Assembly (NCBI RefSeq): GCF_019890615.1
Contig: NZ_JAINVZ010000002.1
Span: 372,001 to 436,000, forward strand
Direction of reading: 5' to 3'
DNA: 64,000 bases
DNA from: Streptantibioticus parmotrematis
GTDB lineage: Bacteria; Actinomycetota; Actinomycetes; Streptomycetales; Streptomycetaceae
In this document: one piece after another, positions 23,854-34,571 of the stretch
How positions within the stretch are numbered: the first letter of the stretch is position 1
How the letters are laid out: every line of letters starts with the position of its first letter
The notes under the pieces: model-generated
What the model was told of the DNA's origin: nothing
What the model saw: only the letters and a program-made list of their open reading frames with translations
The model's database searches: none
Program-made: the position numbers and the translations under genes

Positions 23854-25767
23854 ATGCACCGCACCCCTCGCGCCAGGCGGCGTGCCGCCGGAGCCGCTGC
23901 CGCCGCGGGCGTGCTCGCGGCGGCCGCCCTGGCCGGATGCTCCCCGTCCTCCGACGCCGACCACGTACCCGCCGCCGTCGACGTCGCCTCGGCCTCCCGG
24001 GGCGCCGTCAAGGACGGCGGCACGCTGCGCTGGGCGGTCGACGACATCCCCGGCACCCTCAACACCTTCCAGGCCGCCGCCGACCAGGAGACCTCCCAGA
24101 TCGCGGCCGCCACGCTCCCGTCGCTGTTCACGGTGGACGGCGAGGGCAGGCCGCAGCGCGACGGCGACTTCCTCCAGTCGGCGAAGGTGACCTCCACCAA
24201 GCCGCAGAAGGTCGTCTACCAGCTGAACCCCAAGGCCGTCTGGAGCAACGGGCGCCCGCTGTCGGCCGCCGACTTCACCGCCCAGTGGAAGGCGCTCAGC
24301 GGTGCGAACGCCTCGTTCTGGAGCGCGCACAACGCGGGCTACGACCGGATCGCCTCGGTGCGCCAGGGCAAGGACGCCCACGAGGTCGAGGTCACCTTCA
24401 AGGAGCCGACGGCGGACTGGCAGTCGCTGTTCACCCCGCTGTACCCGAAGGAGGTCACCGGCACCCCGGACGCCTTCAACGACAGCGCCCGCGACAGCCT
24501 GAAGGTCTCGGCGGGCCCGTTCGCGGTGCAGTCGGTCGACACCTCCGCCGGCACCGCGACGCTGGCGCGCGACCCGAAGTGGTGGGGCGACCGGGCCAAG
24601 CTGAGCCACCTGGTCTTCACCGCCGTCCCCGCCGCCAAGCGCGCCGCCGCCCTCGCCGACGGCACCGTCGACGTCGCCAGGATCGACACCTCCGCGCAGT
24701 CCCGCGTCGAGGGCGAACGCGGCATCCGCGTCCACCGCACGCTCGACCCGTCGTACACCCAGCTCACCCTGAACGGCGCCTCAGGACCGCTCACCGACCA
24801 GCGGGTGCGGCAGGCGGTGGCGCGGGCCATCGACCGGCAGGCGATCGCCACCTACGTGCTCAAGCCCGCCGGGCTGCCCGCCAGCACCCTCGGCAACCAC
24901 CTCGTGCTCGGTTCGCAGTACGGCTACCGCGACGACAGCTCCGCGGTCGGCGGCACCGACGTGAAGTCCGCGCAGGCGCTGCTGGCCGACGCGGGCTGGC
25001 AGCAGGGTCACGCGGCGCAGGCCACGCCGGGCGCGAAGGCGGCGGGCCCGGAGCCGGGCAAGCCGGTGCCGTCCGGCTCGGCGAGCGCGAGCGGGACCGC
25101 CTCGGCCTCCCCGTCGGGCTCCGCCTCGCCGTCCGGTTCCGCCGCAGGCGACGACGGCACCGAGGCCGCCGACGCCACCCAGTCCGCGGGCACCGCCCAG
25201 GCCGCCGACCAGCAGGCGATCGTGCAGCCCGCGGCGGTGCGGATGAACAAGGCCGGACACCCGCTCGCGCTGCGCTTCGTCCTGCCGCAGGACTCGCCCA
25301 CCCTGGACGCGGTCGGCGACCGCATCGCCCACATGCTCGCGGCCGTCGGCGTGCGCACCGAGATCGACAAGGTCAGCGACGACAGCTTCTTCCACGACCA
25401 CATCGCCTCCGGCGACTTCGACCTGGCCCTGTACGACTGGCCGGGCAGCGCCTACCCGGCCTCCGACGCCCGGCCGGTCTACGGCAAGCCGGTCCCGGCC
25501 GCCGACGGCTCGCTGACCGTGCGGGAGAACTACTCGCGGGTCGGCACCGACCGCATCGACCAGCTGCTGGACCAGGCCGGGGACGAGCTGGACCAGAGCA
25601 GGGCGCAGGACCTGACCGCGCAGGCCGACGAGCGGATCTGGGCGGAGGCCGGTTCGGTGCCGCTGTACCAGCCGCCGCAGCTGGTGGCCACCCGCACCTC
25701 GGTCGCCAACGCGGGCGCGTTCGGCTTCCTCACCCCGCGCTACCAGGACATCGGCTTCCGCAAGTAG
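23854..25767 (+). CDS. ABC transporter family substrate-binding lipoprotein (SBP_bac_5), orphan
   Basis: 637 aa. Lipoprotein signal with basic start and lipobox LAGC (Cys29). The SBP_bac_5 (oligopeptide/dipeptide) fold is visible in DGGTLRWAVDDIPGTLN, PKAVWSNGRPLSAADFTAQW, SAGPFAVQSVD and QRVRQAVARAIDRQAIATYV. A Ser/Ala/Gly/Pro-rich linker of about 50 residues (about 404-455) interrupts domain III before LRFVLPQDSPTLDAVGD, an unusual insertion for this fold. No permease or ATPase is adjacent, so it is monocistronic and may feed one of the Opp systems further right. ATG 23854 has GGAGG 8 bases upstream. Confidence 0.92.
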   Translation: MHRTPRARRRAAGAAAAAGVLAAAALAGCSPSSDADHVPAAVDVASASRGAVKDGGTLRWAVDDIPGTLNTFQAAADQETSQIAAATLPSLFTVDGEGRPQRDGDFLQSAKVTSTKPQKVVYQLNPKAVWSNGRPLSAADFTAQWKALSGANASFWSAHNAGYDRIASVRQGKDAHEVEVTFKEPTADWQSLFTPLYPKEVTGTPDAFNDSARDSLKVSAGPFAVQSVDTSAGTATLARDPKWWGDRAKLSHLVFTAVPAAKRAAALADGTVDVARIDTSAQSRVEGERGIRVHRTLDPSYTQLTLNGASGPLTDQRVRQAVARAIDRQAIATYVLKPAGLPASTLGNHLVLGSQYGYRDDSSAVGGTDVKSAQALLADAGWQQGHAAQATPGAKAAGPEPGKPVPSGSASASGTASASPSGSASPSGSAAGDDGTEAADATQSAGTAQAADQQAIVQPAAVRMNKAGHPLALRFVLPQDSPTLDAVGDRIAHMLAAVGVRTEIDKVSDDSFFHDHIASGDFDLALYDWPGSAYPASDARPVYGKPVPAADGSLTVRENYSRVGTDRIDQLLDQAGDELDQSRAQDLTAQADERIWAEAGSVPLYQPPQLVATRTSVANAGAFGFLTPRYQDIGFRK

Positions 25768-25797
25768 CCGTACGACTTCCGCAAGTAGCCGTACGAC
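25756..25797 (+). repeat. 21-bp perfect tandem duplication across a stop codon
   Basis: Two adjacent identical 21-bp units, 25756-25776 and 25777-25797, each containing CCGCAAGTAGCCGTACG. The first unit includes the last codons and TAG stop of the binding-protein gene; the second repeats them in frame downstream. It looks like a recent slippage or duplication event. Confidence 0.95.
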
Positions 25798-25975
25798 CCG
25801 CGCACCCGGGCGCCGCGAGGGGCCCACGTGACGGGGTACGCACACCGCCGGGGCGGCCGATGCCGCCCCGGCCCCGTACCATGGGGTCAGGCCGTGGCGT
25901 GACGTTGCCCGGCGGGCGCGGGTACCGGACCACGGCACGCGCCGTCATCCACGAATCCGGGAGAAGCGCCGCAGT

Positions 25976-27841
<1,866 letters not shown>

Positions 27842-27878
27842 CGCCGTCCCGCACGGGACCGCCCGCGCGCGACCCCAT

Positions 27879-27912
27879 GGGCCGCCCTCCGCTCGCACGC
27901 GGAGGGCGGCCC
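27879..27912 (+). terminator. Terminator after typA
   Basis: 13-bp arms GGGCCGCCCTCCG (27879-27891) and the perfect complement (27900-27912), 8-nt loop, followed by TT. It lies 38 bp after the typA stop. Confidence 0.85.
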
Positions 27913-27970
27913 TTGCGACGGGTTCCTGGATCAGTGGGCCGCCCGGCGCACTGATCTGGACCTCGACGCC

Positions 27971-28390
27971 ATGGGCACGATCGGCCGTGTCCTGCGGCTG
28001 TCGCGGCTGGTCAGCGGGCGGCTGAAGGACCACTCCGCCCAGCACGGCATGGAGACATGGGAGTTCGACGCCCTGGCCACGCTCCGGCGCAGCGGTGAAC
28101 CGCTGACCGCCAAGGCGCTCGCCGGGACCGTCATGATCGGCTCGGTCGCCCTGACCAACCGCGTCGACCGGCTCGTCGCCCGTGGTCTCGTCAGCCACGA
28201 CGCCGTTCCGGGAGACCGCCGCAGCCTGCACATCGCCCTCACGGACGAGGGGCGGGACCTGGTCGACCGTGTGGTGGTGGGCCACGCGCGCAATCAGCAG
28301 GACATCCTGTCGGGTCTGGACGGCGACGAGCGGGACGACCTGGCGCGGATCCTGCGCGAGCTGCTCGTGTCGCTGGGGGACGTTCCCTGA
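27971..28390 (+). CDS. MarR-family transcriptional regulator
   Basis: 139 aa from the first ATG. Winged HTH: WEFDALATLRRSGEPLTAKALAGTVMIGSVALTNRVDRLVARGLV, then the wing PGDRRSLHIALTDEGRDLVD and the C-terminal dimer helix. Actinobacterial relatives usually have about 15-20 residues before the first helix with a W...R.DLDL..M pattern. Exactly such residues (DQWAARRTDLDLDAM) are encoded in frame upstream from 27926, yet no ATG, GTG or TTG is in frame between the typA terminator and 27971. Either translation starts at CTG 27926 or the gene is N-terminally trimmed. Target genes unknown. Confidence 0.85.
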   Translation: MGTIGRVLRLSRLVSGRLKDHSAQHGMETWEFDALATLRRSGEPLTAKALAGTVMIGSVALTNRVDRLVARGLVSHDAVPGDRRSLHIALTDEGRDLVDRVVVGHARNQQDILSGLDGDERDDLARILRELLVSLGDVP

Positions 28391-28583
28391 GGACCCGGTC
28401 GTGATCCGGAGCGGCTCGGCCGCGACGCCGTCCGATGCGGGGGGCCGGCCGGCGGGCGTACTGCGATCGGGCGGAATCCGGCGAGCGGATCGCGCTCGTT
28501 CGGCGGGGGTCGGCCGCCTGGTGGACATTCGGTGTTATCGAGGGATGAGCAGAACATATGACTCGTCCTCGAGGGAGGCGCCG

Positions 28584-30209
28584 ATGCGTTCAGGCACGCG
28601 CGTGAAGTGGGCGGTGTGCGCCGCGGCGGTGGCGGTCGCGGCGACCGCCTGCGGCGGAGGCGGCGGGGACGGTGGCGGGGTCAACGGCATCGTGCGGGCC
28701 TCCTGGGGCGATCCGCAGAACCCGCTGGAGCCGGCCAACACCAACGAGGTGCAGGGCGGCAAGGTCCTGGACATGATCTTCCGCGGCCTGAAGAAGTACG
28801 ACCCGCGGACCGGCGCCGCCGAGAACTGGCTCGCGAAGTCCATCACCACCACCGACCAGCAGGACTTCACCATCACCCTGAAGCCCGGCTGGAAGTTCTC
28901 CAACGGCGAGCCGGTGACCGCCCACTCCTTCGTCGACGCCTGGAACTACGGCGCGGCGCTGAAGAACAAGCAGGTCAACGCGAGCTTCTTCTCGTACATC
29001 GACGGCTACGACCAGGTGCACCCGGACTCCGGCAACCCGACCGCGACCACGATGTCCGGGCTGAAGGTCAAGGACGACGACACCTTCACCGTGCGGCTCA
29101 CCCAGAAGTTCTCCACCTGGCCGGACACCCTCGGCTACTCGGCGTTCTACCCGCTGCCCCGGTCGTTCTTCACCGACCACGCGGGCTGGCTGAGCAAGCC
29201 GGTCGGCGACGGGCCGTACAAGGTCTCCTCGTACACCAAGGGCTCGTTGATGGCGCTGCGCACCTGGCACGGCTACCAGGGCACGGACAAGGCCCGCAAC
29301 GGTGGCGTGGACCTGCGGGTCTACACCGACAACAACACCGCCTACACCGACCTCCAGGCGGGCAACCTCGACCTGGTCGACGACATCCCGGCCACCCAGC
29401 TGAAGAACGTCAAGCGCGACCTCGGCTCGCGCTACATCAACCAGCCGGCCGGCATCATCCAGACCATCTCGTTCCCGATGTACGACCCGAAGTGGACCGG
29501 CGCGAACTCCGACAAGCTGCGCCAGGGCATCTCGATGGCCATCGACCGCGCCTCCATCACCAAGCGCATCTTCGACGGCACCCGCACCCCCGCCTCCGAC
29601 TGGACCTCCCCGGTGCTCGGCGCCCGTGGCGGCTTCAAGGAGGGGCTGTGCGGCGGCGTCTGCGCCTTCGACCCGGCGCAGGCCAGGAAGCTGATCAAGG
29701 AGGGCGGCGGACTTCCCGGCGGCCGCATGCAGATCGCGTACAACGCGGACACCGGCTCCCACAAGGAGTGGATCGACGCGGTCTGCAACAGCGTCAACAA
29801 CGTGCTGGGCAACGACAACGCGTGCGTCGGCGCGCCGGTTGGCACCTTCGCCGACTTCCGCAACCAGATCACCGCCAAGTCCGAGACCCAGCCGTTCCGC
29901 GCGGGCTGGCAGATGGACTACCCGCTCATCCAGGACTTCCTCCAGCCGCTGTACTACACCGGCGGGTCCTCCAACGACTCGCACTGGAGCGACAAGGACT
30001 TCGACTCGCTGGTGAACCAGGCCAACGCGCAGTCGGACAGCGCGCAGGCGGTCACCGCCTTCCAGAACGCCGAGCGCATCCTCGCCGCCCAGGTCCCGGC
30101 GATCCCGCTGTGGTACCAGAACGGCAACGCGGGCTACGCCTCCAACCTGTCGAACGTGGCACTCAACCAGTTCAGCGTGCCGGTCTACAACGAGATCACC
30201 GTGCACTGA
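28584..30209 (+). CDS. Oligopeptide/dipeptide ABC transporter substrate-binding lipoprotein (operon 1)
   Basis: 541 aa. Signal with lipobox ATAC (Cys23) then a Gly-rich linker. SBP_bac_5 motifs: GKVLDMIFRGLKKYDPRTG, LKPGWKFSNGEPVTAHSFVDAWNY, VGDGPYKVSSYTKGS, LRQGISMAIDRASITKRIF and the C-terminal AERILAAQVPAIPLWYQNG. OppA-like; binds peptides at the cell surface. ATG 28584 has GAGGGAGG 5 bases upstream. First gene of a five-gene operon in the order A-B-C-D-F. Confidence 0.94.
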   Translation: MRSGTRVKWAVCAAAVAVAATACGGGGGDGGGVNGIVRASWGDPQNPLEPANTNEVQGGKVLDMIFRGLKKYDPRTGAAENWLAKSITTTDQQDFTITLKPGWKFSNGEPVTAHSFVDAWNYGAALKNKQVNASFFSYIDGYDQVHPDSGNPTATTMSGLKVKDDDTFTVRLTQKFSTWPDTLGYSAFYPLPRSFFTDHAGWLSKPVGDGPYKVSSYTKGSLMALRTWHGYQGTDKARNGGVDLRVYTDNNTAYTDLQAGNLDLVDDIPATQLKNVKRDLGSRYINQPAGIIQTISFPMYDPKWTGANSDKLRQGISMAIDRASITKRIFDGTRTPASDWTSPVLGARGGFKEGLCGGVCAFDPAQARKLIKEGGGLPGGRMQIAYNADTGSHKEWIDAVCNSVNNVLGNDNACVGAPVGTFADFRNQITAKSETQPFRAGWQMDYPLIQDFLQPLYYTGGSSNDSHWSDKDFDSLVNQANAQSDSAQAVTAFQNAERILAAQVPAIPLWYQNGNAGYASNLSNVALNQFSVPVYNEITVH

Positions 30210-30297
30210 CCGCCCGTCGGCGCGCGGCGGGCGATGTCCCCCTCCGTGCGCCGGACCTCAGCTGAAACGATCCTCCAACCCCCGGCGGGGAGGCCCC

Positions 30298-31221
30298 ATG
30301 GGACGGTACGTGATCCGGCGGCTGCTCCAGATGGTCCCGGTCTTCATCGGCAGCACGCTGCTGATCTTCGTGATGGTGTACGCGCTCGGCGACCCCGTGG
30401 CGGCCCTGTTCGGCGACCGCGCCCCCGACCCGGCCACCGCCGCGCAGATCCGCAAGGACCTCTACCTCGACCACCCGCTGTGGCAGCAGTACGTGCACTA
30501 CATGGCGCAGATCTTCCAGGGGAACTTCGGCACCGCCTTCGACGGCCAGCCGGTGCTCACCCTGATGTCCACGGCCTGGCCGCTGACCATCCGGCTCACC
30601 ATCGTCGCCGTCGTCGTGGAGGCCGTGATCGGTGTCGTCCTCGGCCTGTTCAGCGGGCTGCGGCGGGGGCGGACGGTGGACTCCGGCGTGCTGGTGCTCA
30701 CCCTCGTCGTGGTGTCCGTGCCGACGTTCGTCAGCGGCTACGTGCTCCAGTACCTGTTCGGCGTCGAGTGGAACCTCGTCAACCCCTCGGTCTCGCCCGC
30801 CGCCCCCTTCAGCGAACTCCTGCTGCCCGGCATCGTGCTGGCCCTGGTCTCGCTCGCCTACGTGACCCGGCTGACCCGCACCTCCGTCGTCGAGAACCAC
30901 CGCGCCGACTACGTGCGCACCGCGATCGCCAAGGGCCTGCCGCGCCACCGGGTGGTCCTGCGCCACCTGCTGCGCAACTCCCTCATCCCGGTCGTCACCT
31001 TCATCGGCACCGACATCGGCGCCCTGATGGGCGGCGCCATCGTCACCGAGCGCATCTTCAACATCCACGGCGTCGGCTACCAGCTCTACCAGGGCATCCT
31101 GCGCCAGAACTCCCCGACCGTCGTCGGCTTCGTCACCATCCTGGTGATCGTCTTCCTGATCGCGAACCTGCTCGTCGACCTGCTCTACGCGGTCCTGGAC
31201 CCGAGGATCCGGTATGCCTGA
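30298..31221 (+). CDS. Peptide ABC transporter permease, DppB/OppB type (operon 1)
   Basis: 307 aa, six predicted membrane helices. N-terminus MGRYVIRRLLQMVPVFIGSTLLIFVM is the classic DppB start. The EAA loop is NHRADYVRTAIAKGLPRHRVVLRHLLRN, and the ending NLLVDLLYAVLDPRIRY is typical. Forms the translocation channel with the DppC protein. It overlaps dppC by 8 bp. A GGGGAGG precedes the ATG by 5 bases. Confidence 0.95.
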   Translation: MGRYVIRRLLQMVPVFIGSTLLIFVMVYALGDPVAALFGDRAPDPATAAQIRKDLYLDHPLWQQYVHYMAQIFQGNFGTAFDGQPVLTLMSTAWPLTIRLTIVAVVVEAVIGVVLGLFSGLRRGRTVDSGVLVLTLVVVSVPTFVSGYVLQYLFGVEWNLVNPSVSPAAPFSELLLPGIVLALVSLAYVTRLTRTSVVENHRADYVRTAIAKGLPRHRVVLRHLLRNSLIPVVTFIGTDIGALMGGAIVTERIFNIHGVGYQLYQGILRQNSPTVVGFVTILVIVFLIANLLVDLLYAVLDPRIRYA

Positions 31222-32212
31222 ACCCTCCAGCGCCCAGGACCCGGCCGAGTCCGTCGGCAACGCCGGCGCGGGCGGCACCATGGACTTCGCCGCCGAACAG
31301 GCCGGCTCGCTCACCGCGCCACCACCCGGGGAACACCTCGTACCGGAGGGCGGGACCACGACGGGAAAGCCGCGCAGCCTGTGGTCGGACGCCTGGCACG
31401 ACCTGCGGCGCAACCCGGTCTTCGTGGTCTCCGCACTCGTCATCGTCTTCCTCGTGCTGATCTCCATCTGGCCGAAGCTCATCGCCTCCGGCAACCCGCT
31501 CGCCTGCGACATCAACAAGTCGCAGGACGGCCCGGCCCCCGGCCACCCCTTCGGCTTCGACCTCCAGGGCTGCGACGTCTACACCCGCACCGTCTACGGC
31601 GCCCGCGCCTCGGTCACCGTCGGGGTGTGCGCGACGGCGGGTGCGGCGATCCTCGGCAGCGTGCTGGGCGGGCTCGCCGGGTTCTTCGGCGGCTGGTGGG
31701 ACGCGGTGCTCTCCCGGATCAGCGACGTCTTCTTCGGCATCCCCATCGTGCTGGGCGGCCTGGTCTTCCTGTCCGTCGTCACCAACACCACGGTCTGGCC
31801 GGTGATCGGCTTCATCGTGCTGCTGGGCTGGCCGCAGATCGCCCGTATCGCGCGCGGCGCGGTCATGACCGCCAAGCAGCACGACTACGTGCAGGCCGCC
31901 CGGGCGCTCGGCGCGGGCAACACCCGCATCCTGCTGCGCCACATCGCGCCCAACGCCGTCGCCCCGGTCATCGTCGTCGCCACCATCGCGCTGGGCACCT
32001 ACATCGCGCTGGAGGCCACCTTGTCCTTCCTGGGCGTCGGCCTGAAACCGCCGACCGTCTCCTGGGGCATCGACATCTCCACCGCGTCCACCGAGATCCG
32101 CGACGCCCCGCACATGCTGCTGTGGCCGGCCGGGGCGCTCAGCGTCACGGTGCTGGCGTTCATCATGCTCGGCGACGCGGTGCGCGACGCCCTCGACCCC
32201 AAGTTGCGCTGA
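31214..32212 (+). CDS. Peptide ABC transporter permease, DppC/OppC type (operon 1)
   Basis: 332 aa. A long hydrophilic Pro/Ala/Gly-rich N-terminus (about 55 residues) precedes the OppC_N motif LWSDAWHDLRRNPVFVVSALVIVFLV. EAA loop AKQHDYVQAARALGAGNTRILLRHIAPN; end LGDAVRDALDPKLR. Partner of the preceding permease. It starts inside the end of dppB, implying translational coupling, and the ATPase gene follows after 11 bp. Confidence 0.95.
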   Translation: MPEPSSAQDPAESVGNAGAGGTMDFAAEQAGSLTAPPPGEHLVPEGGTTTGKPRSLWSDAWHDLRRNPVFVVSALVIVFLVLISIWPKLIASGNPLACDINKSQDGPAPGHPFGFDLQGCDVYTRTVYGARASVTVGVCATAGAAILGSVLGGLAGFFGGWWDAVLSRISDVFFGIPIVLGGLVFLSVVTNTTVWPVIGFIVLLGWPQIARIARGAVMTAKQHDYVQAARALGAGNTRILLRHIAPNAVAPVIVVATIALGTYIALEATLSFLGVGLKPPTVSWGIDISTASTEIRDAPHMLLWPAGALSVTVLAFIMLGDAVRDALDPKLR

Positions 32213-32223
32213 GGAGGCGGCAG

Positions 32224-33243
32224 ATGGACACGCTGACCGAGTCCCCGCTGGTCCCGCGGACCGACACCCTGCTGGACGTACGCGACCTGCACGTGGAGTT
32301 CCGCACCCGGGACGGGATCGCCAAGGCCGTCAACGGGGTCAGCTACGCGGTCGCGCGGGGCGAGACGCTCGCCGTGCTGGGCGAGTCCGGGTCGGGCAAG
32401 TCGGTGACCGTGCAGGCGGTGATGGGCATCCTCGACTCCCCGCCCGGCTTCGTCACCCGCGGCGAGATCCTCTTCCGCGGCGAGAACCTGCTGACGATGC
32501 CCGCCGACCAGCGGCGCAAGGTGCGCGGCGCGAAGATGGCGATGATCTTCCAGGACGCGCTGTCCGCCCTCAACCCGGTGCTCACCGTGGGCTACCAGCT
32601 CGGCGAGATGTTCGTGGTGCACCGCGGGATGTCGCGCAGGGACGCGCGGGCGATGGCGGTCGAGCTGATGGACCGGGTGCGCATCCCGGCCGCGCGGCAA
32701 CGCGTCGGCGACTACCCGCACCAGTTCTCCGGCGGCATGCGGCAGCGCATCATGATCGCGATGGCGATGGCCCTGGAACCCGACCTGATCATCGCCGACG
32801 AGCCCACCACCGCACTCGACGTGACCGTACAGGCCCAAGTGATGGATCTGCTGGCCGAGTTGCGGCAGGAGATGGGGATGGGCCTGATCCTCATCACCCA
32901 CGACCTCGGGGTGGTCGCCGACGTCGCCGACCGCATCGCCGTGATGTACGCGGGCCGCATCGTGGAGACCGCGCCCGTGCACGACATCTACCGCGCCCCG
33001 GCGCACCCGTACACCAAGGGCTTGCTGGAGTCGATCCCGCGACTGGACCGCAAGGGCAAGGAGCTGTACGCGATCCGGGGCCTGCCGCCCAGCCTGACCG
33101 ACGTACCGCCGGGCTGCGCCTTCAACCCGCGCTGCCCGATGGCCCGGGAGCGCTGCCGTACCGAGGTGCCGCCGCTGTACCGCGTCACGGCGGAGCGCGG
33201 CAGCGCCTGCCACTACTGGGAGGAGTGCGTCGGTGACGACTGA
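32224..33243 (+). CDS. Peptide ABC transporter ATP-binding protein, DppD type (operon 1)
   Basis: 339 aa. Walker [10 protein letters not shown]-loop IFQDALSALNP, signature FSGGMRQR, Walker [14 protein letters not shown]-loop ITHDLG. The C-terminal oligo_HPY region has the cysteine cluster [14 protein letters not shown]. Energises import with the DppF protein. ATG 32224 has GAGGAGG upstream, overlapping the end of dppC; GTG of dppF lies inside this gene's 3' end. Confidence 0.95.
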   Translation: MDTLTESPLVPRTDTLLDVRDLHVEFRTRDGIAKAVNGVSYAVARGETLAVLGESGSGKSVTVQAVMGILDSPPGFVTRGEILFRGENLLTMPADQRRKVRGAKMAMIFQDALSALNPVLTVGYQLGEMFVVHRGMSRRDARAMAVELMDRVRIPAARQRVGDYPHQFSGGMRQRIMIAMAMALEPDLIIADEPTTALDVTVQAQVMDLLAELRQEMGMGLILITHDLGVVADVADRIAVMYAGRIVETAPVHDIYRAPAHPYTKGLLESIPRLDRKGKELYAIRGLPPSLTDVPPGCAFNPRCPMARERCRTEVPPLYRVTAERGSACHYWEECVGDD

Positions 33244-34297
33244 CCGGCGGGGCGCCCGCGAACCCATCCTCCAGGTCAAGGGCCTGGTCAAGCACTTCCC
33301 GCTGACCCGGGGCGTGCTGTTCAGGAAGCAGGTCGGCGCGGTGCGGGCGGTCGACGGCGTCGACTTCGACCTGTACCCCGGCGAGACCCTCGGCGTCGTC
33401 GGCGAGTCGGGCTGCGGCAAGTCCACGGTGGCCAGGGTGCTGATGAACCTGGAGCCGCCCACCTCGGGCCGGGTGCTGTACAAGGGCGAGGACATCACCC
33501 GGCTGTCCGGCCCCGCCCTGAAGGCGGTGCGCCGCAACATCCAGATGGTCTTCCAGGACCCGTACACCTCGCTCAACCCCCGCATGACGGTGGGCGACAT
33601 CGTCGGCGAGCCCTTCGACATCCACCCCGAGGTCGCGCCGCGCGGCGACCGGCGGCGCCGGGTGCGCGAACTGCTCGACGTCGTCGGCCTCAACCCCGAA
33701 TACGTCAACCGCTATCCCCACCAGTTCTCCGGCGGCCAGCGCCAGCGCATCGGCATCGCGCGCGGCCTCGCCCTCAACCCCGAGATCATCATCTGCGACG
33801 AGCCGGTCTCGGCGCTGGACGTCTCGGTGCAGGCGCAGGTGGTCAACCTGATGGAGCGGCTGCAACGGGAGTTCGGCCTCGCCTACGTCTTCATCGCCCA
33901 CGACCTGTCCATCGTGCGGCACATCTGCGACCGGGTCGCGGTGATGTACCTCGGGCGGATCGTGGAGACCGGCGGCGACGCGCAGATCTACGAGCACCCC
34001 ACCCACCCCTACACCCAGGCGCTGCTGTCCGCCGTGCCGGTGCCCGACCCGGACGCCCGCGGCGGCCGCGACCGCATCCTGCTCACCGGCGACGTGCCTT
34101 CCCCGGCGGCCGTCCCGTCCGGCTGCCGCTTCCGCACGCGGTGCTGGAAGGCGGAACCGCGGTGCGAGGAGCGGATGCCGGAACTGGCCGTGCCGCGAGC
34201 CTTCCGCGACAGCGGAACGCCCGCGGAACACCCGAGCGCCTGCCACTTCGCGCAGGAACGCGTACGGGTACTGCCGGGGGAGGAGCCGGTCAACTAG
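33233..34297 (+). CDS. Peptide ABC transporter ATP-binding protein, DppF type (operon 1)
   Basis: 354 aa. Walker [10 protein letters not shown]-loop VFQDPYTSLNPRMTVGDI, signature [19 protein letters not shown], Walker [16 protein letters not shown]-loop IAHDLS. Oligo_HPY C-terminus with [14 protein letters not shown]. Last gene of operon 1; the GTG start overlaps dppD by 11 bp. The following 66 bp separate it from the stop of a minus-strand membrane mini-protein. Confidence 0.95.
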   Translation: MTTDRRGAREPILQVKGLVKHFPLTRGVLFRKQVGAVRAVDGVDFDLYPGETLGVVGESGCGKSTVARVLMNLEPPTSGRVLYKGEDITRLSGPALKAVRRNIQMVFQDPYTSLNPRMTVGDIVGEPFDIHPEVAPRGDRRRRVRELLDVVGLNPEYVNRYPHQFSGGQRQRIGIARGLALNPEIIICDEPVSALDVSVQAQVVNLMERLQREFGLAYVFIAHDLSIVRHICDRVAVMYLGRIVETGGDAQIYEHPTHPYTQALLSAVPVPDPDARGGRDRILLTGDVPSPAAVPSGCRFRTRCWKAEPRCEERMPELAVPRAFRDSGTPAEHPSACHFAQERVRVLPGEEPVN

Positions 34298-34363
34298 AGC
34301 CCAGCTTCAAACGGCTCTCGTCCTCAGCCGTGGCGTGACGGCCGAGGCCTGGCGTGGAGGTGG

Positions 34364-34504
34364 TCAGAAGTTGAAACCGAGGTTTGAGGAATGCAGAAGG
34401 ACGATGTACCAGATGACGGCCAGGATCATGACGACGATGGCTAGCCCCAACAGGATGAACAGGCCGGCACGCAGTACGGGGTTCTTCGGTGTCCGGTAGG
34501 GCAT
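34364..34504 (-). CDS. Single-pass membrane mini-protein
   Basis: 46 aa from ATG 34504, which has GGAGGAG about 9 bases upstream. Nearly the whole length is one membrane helix (AGLFILLGLAIVVMILAVIWYIVLL), with a basic N-terminus (MPYRTPKNPVLR) and short polar tail. No signal-peptidase site. It lies downstream of the large secreted hydrolase gene on the same strand, but a 16-bp hairpin between them suggests separate or reduced transcription. No family recognised. Confidence 0.65.
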   Translation of the reverse strand: MPYRTPKNPVLRAGLFILLGLAIVVMILAVIWYIVLLHSSNLGFNF

Positions 34505-34523
34505 GTGTGGTTTCTCCTCCGCC

Positions 34524-34560
34524 AGACGGTGGGCACCGCGCGCAGCGGTGCCCACCGTCT
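34524..34560 (-). terminator. Terminator after the SGNH-hydrolase gene
   Basis: Perfect 16-bp inverted repeat, 34524-34539 and GCGGTGCCCACCGTCT at 34545-34560, with a 5-nt loop. It begins 11 bp after the stop (minus-strand direction) of the large secreted hydrolase gene and just before the ribosome-binding site of the membrane mini-protein. Confidence 0.8.
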
Positions 34561-34571
34561 TTCCGGTCAGA

